From Halichondria panicea (lineage: Eukaryota > Porifera > Demospongiae > Suberitida > Halichondriidae), in contig NC_087386.1 of assembly GCF_963675165.1 (NCBI RefSeq), positions 5,400,169-5,464,168 of the forward strand: DNA of 64,000 nucleotides, written 5' to 3'. The translations under genes and the position numbers were made by a program. Within the stretch, counting starts at the first letter, position 1. Every line of letters starts with the position of its first letter. Of the stretch, positions 55,204-64,000 are shown in pieces. The notes beneath the pieces were generated by a model, which was not told the origin of the DNA, did no database searches, and was given only the letters and a program-made list of their open reading frames with translations.

Positions 55204-55251
55204 CTAGTCTCATGGATCAGCCCCCTCAGGAGGGGGCTGATCCATGAGACT
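55204..55251. repeat. Near-perfect palindrome upstream of MFS copy A
   Basis: TAGTCTCATGGATCAGCCCC is followed almost directly by its reverse complement GGGGCTGATCCATGAGACTA. It is preceded at 55163 by a variant TTAGTCTCATGAATCAGCCG. It would form a strong hairpin; likely a foldback element end-to-end. Confidence 0.8.
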
Positions 55252-55956
55252 AGCTAGCTACCTATACCTAGGACAGACAAAAAACAACGATTGTTGTTAA
55301 AAAGATCGATGCCAAACAAGTCCAAGTCTAAAATTAATAGCTGCATCAGCATGCAGAGCCTTGCACATATGCAGCTCTCTTCTCACTCTCGTGGACCAGC
55401 CATTCCTCTTGCTCTAACTTGGAATGCGAATGCTAGACTCTGCCACCCACACATAATTATTATACATTACAATAATTTATTTATAATTTACAAGAGTGCT
55501 GCACGTGAGACACGGGTAACCCATAACCCATAGCCTCGATTCCAGGCCGCATTTTATTTGCCCTGGAATCGATACTAGTCTTAACTTGAGATTGCATAAA
55601 GTTATTACGACTAATTAATTTTCTCTTCGACATGTACATGTATTAATGATGTTTCGAGGTGGTGTTGGTGATCGGCGAGATCAAACCGTTCTCCTCTCCA
55701 AAGCGTTTTCCTTGCTGTCCGCCGTGCAACAGTCAGAACAGTCCCTGAGTCCTAGGCCCTGATAAATTATGCTCGGAATAATTGTGCATAATAGGTGTCT
55801 AAGGGAATAAGAAAATGTGCCTATTATAATAATATGTTCATTTTTCATTATACATTAAGTTTTGCATAACGATGGGCTCCACTTTAAGATGTAGATTAAT
55901 ACTATAGCTACACATGATCTTAAATACGGTACTCCAAAAGAAATATTAAAATCAAC

Positions 55957-58900
55957 CTAATCATCAACATTATCTAGTTTCGATTCCTCTTGCTCTAACT
56001 TGGAATACTTGGGTTGATTGTCAAGGTCGGTTCTTGGCCCTAGTTTTGAGTAAAGCACGATAATCTCAATGACAAAGGGAATGTGTGCAAGGACCATTAT
56101 CAGTGTGACGATAAACGTCCGCTTCTGCACTTTCTCGTACAAAGCATCCACTGTAGTGGAATAGAACAGACAACAAAGCGTCAGTTTGCAATGTTAAAGT
56201 ACTACTTAGTAAAATTGAAGGCTTGCAGGAGTGCATGTTATTATTACATCATTGCCTTACGTATTAGTGGTGAGACAGTTCGCATAATAAAGTTTGTAGC
56301 TGACATACATCCAATGATAAAGCCCTGCATAATTTTAAAAGAAAATACACACAGTCGTTACCTGCAAGGGACTGATCATGCATGCAATGGAAGTATAGAT
56401 CATAGATCCATGCATACTGCATGATGACTTACCACCAACATAATTATGCAATGCGTAGGGTGTTGTCTAAACTACTGGACATAATTATGATGTATAAATG
56501 AGCGATTTCCATGCATAGAGTACTGTAAAAATAAGGTGTGTACTTGTAAGTGCTTGGGACTTTGGTTCGTTATTAATGCCACTATCGGCGGTAGTTGGAG
56601 TGAACTGGAGTAGATGAGCAATCCCATGCCTATAGAGAACTGAGGGAAAGTGAGTGTCTGGCTCACGCTCCTACAGATGGGCTGACAGTCTTCACACTCC
56701 TTCTTGGTGATTGTGGACGAGGGTATCCAGTGACACTGGTGACCAGTCACATTCGCCTCAATGCAGCTGTTTCGAGCTATAAAGTACAACGTTTTTGGTA
56801 GTACAGTGATGCTTTCGATTTCAGCAAATTCCGGAGTTGAAATTTCACGCGAGTTTTGTGGTGAAATTTGATCGTGTGGTAAATGTACACAAACTATCAT
56901 ATGACTTTCGCTAGAATTGCACTTATACAAATCTTTAGAATCCAACTTCACATTTATATCAGAAAACAATGGATAGTGTACACAAGGAGTTGAAAGATCA
57001 CATAAGCAATCTTGTACCTGATGACAAAGAAATTTACTCGTCATTCCAAAGTTAGTATGAAACAATGGGCCATCACCAACTTTAACATCAAGATTAGACG
57101 AAAATTGTATGCCTTTCAGTTTTGGCAAAGATGTACTCATCGATTGTGATGTGGTATTCCTGAGACTTTCGTTAGATAACGGAAACTTGTAGTAATCAGT
57201 AATATCAGGATGATGGAATGGACTGTACTCTGTGCATGGATCGTAGGGTATAGCTTGAAAATCAGTCAACAGAAGATAACCAGTTACGGTGGTCAGAATT
57301 CCCACTAGTGTAATTCCCTGGTTGGAGAGCCGTGCACACTGGAAAATCAGCCTATATATGATGGAGAGCATTGTTAGATAATCATACTTGACTGTCCCAA
57401 TTACAATTACTATTGAGGCCAGGAGTACTAAAAACCCACATGAAATGTATGCAGCAAATAGCGTTCTCAAAAATTAATGTTGTCATAAGTACAAATGTAG
57501 TGTCACTGAGCTCACAATGATATTGCTCCACCAAACTGTGGCAGTCCAAGTACAAGGAAAATGTACGAGGCATCTCTCTCATTTATTCCAAAGGAGTCAC
57601 TTGCTATGGGATTAGCAAGTGTTTGAATTACAGCATATCTAGTTCGTTCAGTGAGCGAGAGCACGAACAGACTAAGGATAATGTGATAAAGGTTAAGAAA
57701 ATTTTACACTCCGGCGGCCAATCTTTACCATGCAGGCTTATAGCTATAGTATAGTGTGACCTAGTGTTCTTTTAGAGACAACTCGGCCTGGGGACGAGGC
57801 TATACAGTTCATAAAAGTGTATATTTCTCTCAAACAGCTCATTTTTGCATGCACATGCACACGGCCACCTACAGACTGACACACCAATCACTCTACCAGC
57901 TGTGCAATAATTATAAGCTTAGCCTTTCATACAATGACACCATTAGCTATAATTATTATTATTATGAGATGCACATTCTATATCAATACACACTGAGTAG
58001 GATATAAATAGTGGTAGCAGACCAACTCCGCCACAAGCTTTGGTTGTTGACCCTTCTTTTTCTTTAGGACAACGCATACACTGATCCACTCTGACCCTCT
58101 TCCATTTCATTTCACCACGAAACATTACCACAAGAAGAAGCAAGCCTACCACTCCGTAGGCAACGTTAAACCATCCAATGGCTTTGAACTGGTTTATGTA
58201 CTCAAACTGAGCAAATATTACGGCAGCACCTGCATGCAAAATGTCTCTGTAATATACATCAGTGCATGTGTATAAAGATAACTTGTAAAGTCACTGTATG
58301 AAAATATTGTAAACAATCACCAGGTCCAATGATGAATCCAGCGCTGTACCCAAAAGCTGAAGCCGTAAACAGCATATTCCTAGCTTTTTCGACAGATTTT
58401 TCATCAGTTTTTATTCCTAACTTCTTCTGTGTCTCAACATATTCTTCACTACTGCTTGAGAAATAGGCAAAACTTAGCGTTACCAAGGATCCTAAGATGT
58501 ATCCTGCCAACAGTCTTGATATCATGATCAACCACCCTTGACTAACAACACAATACATGATGTAGCCCAATATATGAGTTACGAAAGCGATTGCCCACAA
58601 GTACCAGTAGGGAACGTATCCCACAAGAACACCCGACACAAACCCTCCAACCATTCCTCCAAACTCGAATCCTGCAATCAGGAGTGAGTAAAATGTTTCT
58701 GTCTCCCCAAGTCCTGGCTCAAGCTGAAAAATGAGAACACATTCAGAGCAAAATCATGGTTGAAAAAATGGTGTAACATGTGACTGCATACATGCATGCA
58801 GGTGATTGACTTGTATAATAAGCCCCATTTACACTAAGCCTTTAATCCAGGTTGGAATCCGGATTAAACTTATTCGCATTCGTGTGAAATGGCCCTTATC

Positions 58901-60305
58901 CGGGTTCTAATCCGGATTAGCCAACCCACTTCTGGAGATGGTGCGGATTGTGTCAGAAGCGGTTTAGCTGTACATGTGAGTAAACACAAAGGGCTAATTC
59001 TGAGGTGTTGTACAGGATTAGGTGTCTGTAAATGGGCTATAGCTGCTTAGTGACGTGGATCAAATTTCACACAAATATTTTAATTGTATTAGACAGTTGC
59101 TTAATGACTGTTGTTATTGTATTTGTGTGTTAAATGAGTTTAAAGTTAACTGTTTGGAAACTATTCAAAGCGCTAAGCATGGGCATCGGAATCAATGTTA
59201 TAGCATAGAGAGCGGCGTATGGCTTTTACGTATTGCCCTATAGACACAGCTATATAATCTTTATATGTAGAGTCTACACATCTAGATAGGGAGATAATTT
59301 CAAGTCTAATCCCCATGCACCTATATTCCTAGTAGGGGGGGGGGGGGGGGAGCATTATAGAAACAGGTTTTGCATGGCAATCTTAGATTCTATTGAGGCC
59401 ATTTAAAGTTATGGTTAAAAGATTAGAGGCAGTGCAAAGATCTATATACAACACTAACTGGCGTACAAGATGTAGTCTTTTAAGTTTACTGGCCTCAGAC
59501 GGCACTAATGTGTGTCCACTATACAAAATAATTCCTGGCATTAGTTCGTTGTGAAGTTTAAAGGTCACAAACTACCAACTGCCAACCGTGCCAACTACCA
59601 ACTGCCAACTAGCAACTAGGCATTTGAACTACCGTATAGCGGGTAATTTTCGGGGGACAAAATATTCGTGGTTCAGCAATATCGTGGGTAATATTTTCGT
59701 GGTAGCTGCTTGCACTGCAGGTAAAGGTAGGCAAGGTCGCTTCATTCGTGGGTAAAATATTCGTGGTCAGACCTCAAACCACGAAAACCACGAATATTTT
59801 GCCCCACGAAAATTACACGCTATACGGTATCAAGTAGCAAATGCGAACTACCAACTACGCGGTTGAACTATCAAGTAGCAACTGCGAACTACTAACTAGG
59901 AACTATCAACTAGAGTAGCACTCAGGGCCACCGTAAAAAAGAGAATGACTGCTCAGTCTTGGACTATAGCAATACAGGGAGAATGAGTTTTATTCTATGC
60001 TACATTGCACAATGTCGAGTTGTACATCCCCGAATATTACACTCGTGCCACAGAAATGCACCAGGACGTATTAATCTAATTATAGAAAATTAATTATATA
60101 TCCACTCATGCAGACAACTCAGATTCTAGGTAGTTTATACCTTTTTATATGTCTCATTTTGTATCTGCTGCACGTTTGGATTAGTGACAAACTGGTGAAA
60201 AGAAGAAGAAATGCCAATCTGACTAACGGAGTACAGTGGGACCATCAGGAGAGTGAACAGCCAGTTAAACCTGAGTCTCCATAGCTCCTTCTTTAGTGGG
60301 TCCAT
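55957..60305 (-). CDS. Polytopic MFS-type membrane transporter, copy B, intact
   Basis: Exons (minus): 60305-60141, 58723-58321, 58229-57992, 57671-57516, 57465-56544, 56324-56261, 56150-55957; 2142 bases, 713 aa, phases compatible (the 57992 donor, GT/gtgtat, is weak). Hydrophobic segments: LFTLLMVPL, FEFGGMVGGFVSGVLVGYV, YLWAIAFVTHILGYIMYCV, LLAGYILGSLVTLSF, FGYSAGFIIG, NVAYGVVGLLLLVVMF, IFLVLGLLQFGGAISLTLF, GFLVLLASIVIVIG, GITLVGILTTVTGYLLL, IGMGLLIYSSSLQLPPIVAL, GFIIGCMSA, LIMVLAHIPFVIEIIVLY: about 12, as for the major facilitator superfamily. Between the late helices is a ~190-residue loop with many cysteines and N-glycosylation sites, ending HWIPSSTITKKECEDCQPIC. MFSD8/CLN7 also has a large late loop, so a lysosomal MFSD8-like role is possible but unproven. 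Confidence 0.78.
58819..59040. mobile_element. MITE of 'TAAGCCCC..TTTACA' family in MFS copy B intron 1
   Basis: Ends ATAAGCCCCATTTACACTAA and (inverted) ATAGCCCATTTACAGACACC; internal repeats of AATCCGGATTA. About 222 bases, absent at the same place in copy A. Confidence 0.6.
59560..59930. repeat. Degenerate ACTACCAACTGCCA repeat split by a MITE
   Basis: Short words such as AACTACCAACTGCCAAC and AGTAGCAACTGCGAACTA recur on both sides of a TA-flanked MITE (59630-59829), so the MITE inserted into a pre-existing low-complexity array in MFS copy B intron 1. Confidence 0.7.
59630..59829. mobile_element. TA-flanked MITE, family 'CCGTATAGCGGG', copy 2
   Basis: This 200-base element is nearly identical to the one at 3155-3362, including GGTAAAGGTAGGCAAGGTCG in the middle. 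Ends taCCGTATAGCGGGTAATTTTCG and CGAAAATTACACGCTATACGGta. Confidence 0.88.
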
Positions 60306-60636
60306 CAGGACCGCGTGAGGAGAATAGTAGTACTACTATCGAGGCTACAATAGAAATTAAATCTCGCTCTAGAGCTAAGTGAGTTGCAGCAGATATTATT
60401 ATGGCTGCGCCTTCCTGGAATGCATGAGATTAATCTACACATGCGCAGTGATTGCATGGAACAACAGGGTTTTCCCAGATAATTATAGGGAAATCCCCAA
60501 ATGTACATGTGCGCCCCCACAGCACAGGTCACACCCACCCACGTGGCCTAGTGTACACAAAGTTCTTTGTACTTCATATTCTTTGTCATCTAGTTCTGAG
60601 TTCGAGTTCATTATTGGTCTACCGAGCTTGTGAGGG
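60306..60636. promoter_or_regulatory. Divergent upstream region, MFS copy B / ZIP7
   Basis: 331 bases separate the start codons of MFS copy B (minus) and the ZIP7-type gene (plus). Both promoters presumably lie here. No specific site is recognised. Confidence 0.4.
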
Positions 60637-62361
60637 ATGTCTTCACTCAGTCTATTAGGCCTAACCAGGTAAGCTAATATGAATCAGATACTGTGTCTTT
60701 GTACTAGGCCTATTACACATATTTTTATTCAAGGCCATGAATGTAAAATAATACAGCCTTGTGTAGCGGTGTCAGTAAGTTCCTGGAAGTGATGTCCCAT
60801 ATACATTTAATCTAGCTAGCAATTATTCTCAACAATTGCCAATATTAAAAAACATTATTCTACGCAGGAAAGTTTCTGTGCTGGTGGCTTTGATAAGCGT
60901 CTGCCATTTTGTCTTGGGACACGGTGACCACGCCTCTTCTCAGTGGGAGTTCTTGAAACAGTTCTCTCGTCCGTTTGATAGTACCTACGAACTTTGGGGA
61001 TATGCCCTCTCGTCAACGGCTATAATTAGCGCTGCTCCATTCTTCATTCTCTTTTTTATACCTCTAGAAAATGCAAGCGAGCATTCTTCACTTTTGAAGG
61101 TTCTACTGAGTTTCGCTTCTGGAGGATTACTTGGCGATGCCTTCCTTCACCTTATCCCTCACGCTATCTCCCCCCACCACCATCACCACGATGACGAAAC
61201 GTCACATGACCACTCACATGATGACAACCATTCTCACGAGCATTCACATGATCACCATGGACACGATCACATGCAAGATATGATGGTTGGACTATGGGTA
61301 CTAGCCGGTATAGTTGCCTTTCTCATGGTGGAGAAGTTTGTTCGGTTAGCTAAAGGCGGACACAGTCACAGTCACCTGCCCAAGAAACCAAAGGATCAAG
61401 CCTCTGTTGTGAAGGAGGCAAACAGTACTGTCAAGAAGAGGAACAAGAGTTTCGAGGGTAATTAACTCTACATTTTTAATCGTATATTGTTTTAATGTAG
61501 TGCCTTCTTTACCTAAAGCCAGAGGAGGTACGACATGAGTACCTCGATTAGCCGGTCACGTGCAAAATTCAACAGTAAAGTTGCACGTGACCAAATGCCT
61601 CAGTTTTAGCGTAATCGAGATACTTGTATTGTACCTCTGTCCTCAAGCTAAGGTTGTGTGTACGTCTGTATTCTTGATTAGTGTTATGTTGGCTACATGT
61701 ACATTCGCTATTACAAAATGCATTGTGTAGCTCTTAGGGAGGTCTACCACATTGTCTTGTTGACGAATCCATGTATAGTCTAGCTTCCTAACAGTACACT
61801 AATTAACAACCATAATCCTGTCTTTGCCAAATTCTTTTATTATAATTATCTTTTTTCCATGCAGGCTCCAAATCTGACAGCACTTCTAAAGAAGCTTCTC
61901 CCAGAGGCGGAATCAAAGTAGCAGCATACCTCAACCTTGCTGCCGATTTTGCTCACAATTTCACTGACGGACTAGCCATTGGAGCCTCTTATCTAGCCGG
62001 TCGATCCATTGGAATCATCACTACCATCACTGTCTTGATACACGAAGTACCTCACGAAATCGGAGATTTTGCAATTCTAATTCAATCCGGACTCCCCAAA
62101 CGTAGAGCAATGTTTCTACAACTTGGGACGGCTGTGGGCGCGATTGCCGGGACCGTGGCCGGACTATTGGCCGAGGGGGTGGGGACAGACACTGCCACGG
62201 CTTGGATTCTACCGTTTACGGCTGGAGGGTTCATTTATATAGCAACGGTGTCTGTGATACCGGAACTCTTAGAGAACTCGTCCGTGTGGCAATCTACAAA
62301 AGAGATAGTAGCCATGTTTGTAGGAATTGGGATGATGGTGCTCATAACATTCGTAGAGTAG
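60637..62361 (+). CDS. SLC39A7: ZIP7-type (SLC39A7/KE4) zinc transporter
   Basis: ZIP7 releases zinc from the ER/Golgi lumen to the cytosol. Exons: 60637-60668, 60868-61457, 61865-62361; 1119 bases, 372 aa, phases compatible. The short first exon ([10 protein letters not shown] plus the first two bases of Arg) completes a signal peptide followed by [21 protein letters not shown] His-rich loop ([20 protein letters not shown] and on to HDHHGHDH) lies between TM2 and TM3; a second shorter one ([10 protein letters not shown]) follows TM3. Metal-site motifs [12 protein letters not shown] (TM4) and [13 protein letters not shown] (TM5, the LZT signature HExPHExGD) are intact. [20 protein letters not shown] matches ZIP7 closely. 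Human ZIP7 is 469 aa; the shorter length is mostly in the N-terminal His-rich domain. The closely related ZIP13 is a less good fit. Confidence 0.94.
61524..61642. repeat. Foldback element in ZIP7 intron 2
   Basis: GAGGTACGACATGAGTACCTCGATTA ... is mirrored by TAATCGAGATACTTGTATTGTACCTC, with an inner pair GGTCACGTGCAA / TTGCACGTGACC. About 119 bases in all; likely a MITE. Confidence 0.75.
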
Positions 62362-62741
62362 GAACTGTTAACCGTTGACACATTACAGCTTTTATAATAT
62401 AATTATGGTGTATCTCGTGCACTCGCTGAGCTGGTATATTATATCTAGTGAATGCATGGGAATCAATACACTTTACAAGTACGCACACTAAAGCGAATGA
62501 TGTCCATACAATTCATACATTATATTGATTCATAATTATTGTCTCCATTAATTTAAAGTTTTGTCAAATTAAAACCAATTAACAATTATAACCAATTAAC
62601 ATGTATATATATATAATTGCAGACAAGGAATAATAATAATTATACTGCATCAATATAAGTACCTAATAACATCTGCTAGCACAATTACATAAGTATTATA
62701 TTTATATAAGATAAAAAAATTGGCTAGCTATAATTATATAA
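62362..62741. other. Convergent intergenic gap, no gene seen
   Basis: Very AT-rich DNA between the ZIP7 stop codon and the 3' end of the minus-strand gene at 62742. Contains ATATAT and AATTATA runs only. Confidence 0.6.
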
Positions 62742-62913
62742 TCACAAAAAGTCATGAAGTTCATCAGTGTTGCTCTCGAACCAGTCCCTGCCCTCGAAGA
62801 TCTCCTCCTGAAAACGACGTAATACTTCATCTTGTGCGTCCGTCAAGGTCTCCTCAGTAGGTTGGGGGGCCGTGGTTGGACGATCCTCGCGATCGTTCAG
62901 AAACTCCCACAGA
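62742..62913 (-). CDS. Last coding exon of an unrecognised gene
   Basis: From an acceptor (ACTTTAG) at 62914 the frame reads LWEFLNDREDRP, a TTAPQPTEET spacer, then DAQDEVLRRFQEEIFEGRDW and FESNTDELHDFL-stop: 57 codons, strongly acidic and probably helical. It enters with two bases owed by the preceding exon. I find no convincing upstream exon before the window ends at 64000, so the gene likely continues outside or its exons lie beyond the repeats at 63100-63900. Function unknown. Confidence 0.5.
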
Positions 62914-63105
62914 CTAAAGTAGTGTGTCCGTGTGTGTGTGTGTGAGATATCTATAATTGTAAAGCTATGTGGTAAGAAAATGGGGAATGTTAACAATGGT
63001 TTGGGGGGAGATAAAGAGGTTATGAGCAAGGCCAGGGTGTGGTGTGTATGTATAATGTTCATAATACACGATGTACTGCGTGAGTTCATTAACTCTTGAC
63101 TACGT

Positions 63106-63582
63106 GTATTTATATATGGGGTGCCGTTTGTGTCAAAATATTGAAATAAAAGCACAAGGTTTTGGTGGTATTTAGTACACGACTGAGGGTATTTAGTAAA
63201 CGACTGAGGGCATTTAGTAAATGGCTGAGGGGATTTAGTAAAAGACTGAGGGTATTCTATTCAGCGAGTCAAGGTCAACACTAGGCGTTTGTCTACTCCT
63301 CTTTAACAGAGTGTGAGTTCATCTGGGCACAGTAGAGCTCTAGCTATAGCTACAGAATTCTAGAAGAAGTCGTGCACACTGTGCATGCGCACAACCTTGT
63401 GCCCTGCACATCTCCCTAATACCAGGAGCAGATTACAGATTTATTTACTAAATACTCTCTGTCATTTGCTAAATACCCTCAGACATTTACTAAATACCCT
63501 CAGTTGTTTGCTAAATACCACCAAAACCTTGTGTTTTTGTCATCAATATTTGGACACAACGGCACCCCATATTTATACAGTA
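63106..63582. mobile_element. Foldback element with long arms built of tandem sub-repeats
   Basis: The left arm (about 63106-63250: ATATGGGGTGCCGTTTGTGTC, CACAAGGTTTTGGTGGTATT, then four units of about 21 bases, GTATTTAGTAAACGACTGAGG) is mirrored by the right arm (about 63438-63582). The ~190-base centre has no gene. This fits a foldback-type DNA transposon whose arms carry internal tandem repeats. The arms differ at several places, so it is not recent. Confidence 0.8.
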
Positions 63583-63599
63583 TCTAGAATTATACGTAC

Positions 63600-63666
63600 A
63601 AAGTTAGTAGTGTAAAGTTAGTAGTGTAAAGTTAGTAGCGTAAAGTTAGTAGCGTAAAGTTAGTAG
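63600..63666. repeat. 14-base tandem repeat AAAGTTAGTAGYGT, ~5 copies
   Basis: Five units of GTAAAGTTAGTAGYGT-type text, the T/C difference separating the first units from later ones. Confidence 0.9.
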
Positions 63667-63888
63667 TTTAGGTAACTAGCTGTGAGCTGGCTAAGGCTAT
63701 GGCTATCTATAGTCACTTTCAATTTGTTTTATATTGTCAAAGCTTTTCCTCGCAATGAGCGATTCTTCAGGACAAAAAACTTTAGGTAACTAGCTGTGAG
63801 CTGGCTAAGGCTATGGCTATCTATAGTCACTTTCAATTTGTTTTATATTGTCAAAGCTTTTCCTCGCAATGAGCGATTCTTCAGGACA
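63667..63888. repeat. 114-base tandem duplication
   Basis: TTTAGGTAACTAGCTGTGAG begins at 63667 and again at 63781, and the two copies are identical to the end of the second (about 108 bases), which implies a recent duplication or gene conversion. No coding value is evident. Confidence 0.93.
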
Positions 63889-64000
63889 AAAAATAATAGA
63901 AAACAACTAGTGACTTTTATAGACAAAAATGAAACACCTGACATGTGACACTCAGACACCAAACCAGACGTCAAACCAGACGTTATACTGGTATGACTGG

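Overview
The window looks like nuclear DNA of an early-branching animal, most plausibly a demosponge (inference). Genes are metazoan (RalGPS, two-pore channel TPC2, SynGAP/DAB2IP-type RasGAP, EOGT, ZIP7). Introns are many and short, GT-AG, often only 60-600 bases. The DNA is AT-rich, full of (CA/GT)n tracts and small terminal-inverted-repeat elements. No bacterial gene organisation is seen, and I recognise no retrovirus, LTR element or Polinton.

Layout. 1-2040: a foldback element and a doubtful small secreted-type reading frame. 2041-9630 (-): RalGPS, 17 coding exons, 674 aa. 11000-15235 (+): TPC2-like channel, 4 exons, 835 aa, divergent from RalGPS. 15567-21204 (-): two tandem Rab-like proteins of 200 aa each with broken nucleotide-binding motifs but a CC prenylation tail. 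21569-33306 (-): PH-C2-RasGAP-coiled-coil protein, 20 exons, 1053 aa. 33541-38302 (+): EOGT, 12 exons, 518 aa, divergent from the RasGAP gene. 38513-50450: a tandem segmental duplication carrying [last EOGT exon - serine carboxypeptidase - F-box gene] twice; in the second unit the EOGT exon is orphaned and the F-box gene is a fossil, while in the first unit the carboxypeptidase has a 4-base insertion. 50533-60305 (-): two tandem copies of a polytopic MFS-type transporter, the first apparently decayed. 60637-62361 (+): ZIP7-type zinc transporter, divergent from the second MFS copy. 62742-62913 (-): last exon of an unrecognised gene. 62920-64000: tandem and inverted repeats.

Exon models were built by hand from splice signals and reading phase. 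For RalGPS, TPC2, both Rab-like genes, RasGAP, EOGT, carboxypeptidase copy 2, MFS copy B and ZIP7 the exon lengths sum to a multiple of three with compatible phases throughout, which is the main support for them.

The most unusual signal is that short tandem repeats repeatedly carry splice sites: the TPC2 exon 2 acceptor is present 5 times in a 50-base array, the EOGT exon 12 acceptor 11 times, and a carboxypeptidase donor twice. In addition, many exons abut (CA)n/(GT)n tracts. The duplicated EOGT exon has a single acceptor, so the 11-copy array probably grew after or independently of the duplication. Second in interest is the pair of Rab-like pseudo-GTPases. Functionally, several products are endomembrane or Ras-related (TPC2, ZIP7, EOGT and carboxypeptidase in the endolysosomal/secretory system; RalGPS and RasGAP in small-GTPase signalling), but nothing suggests they form one pathway.
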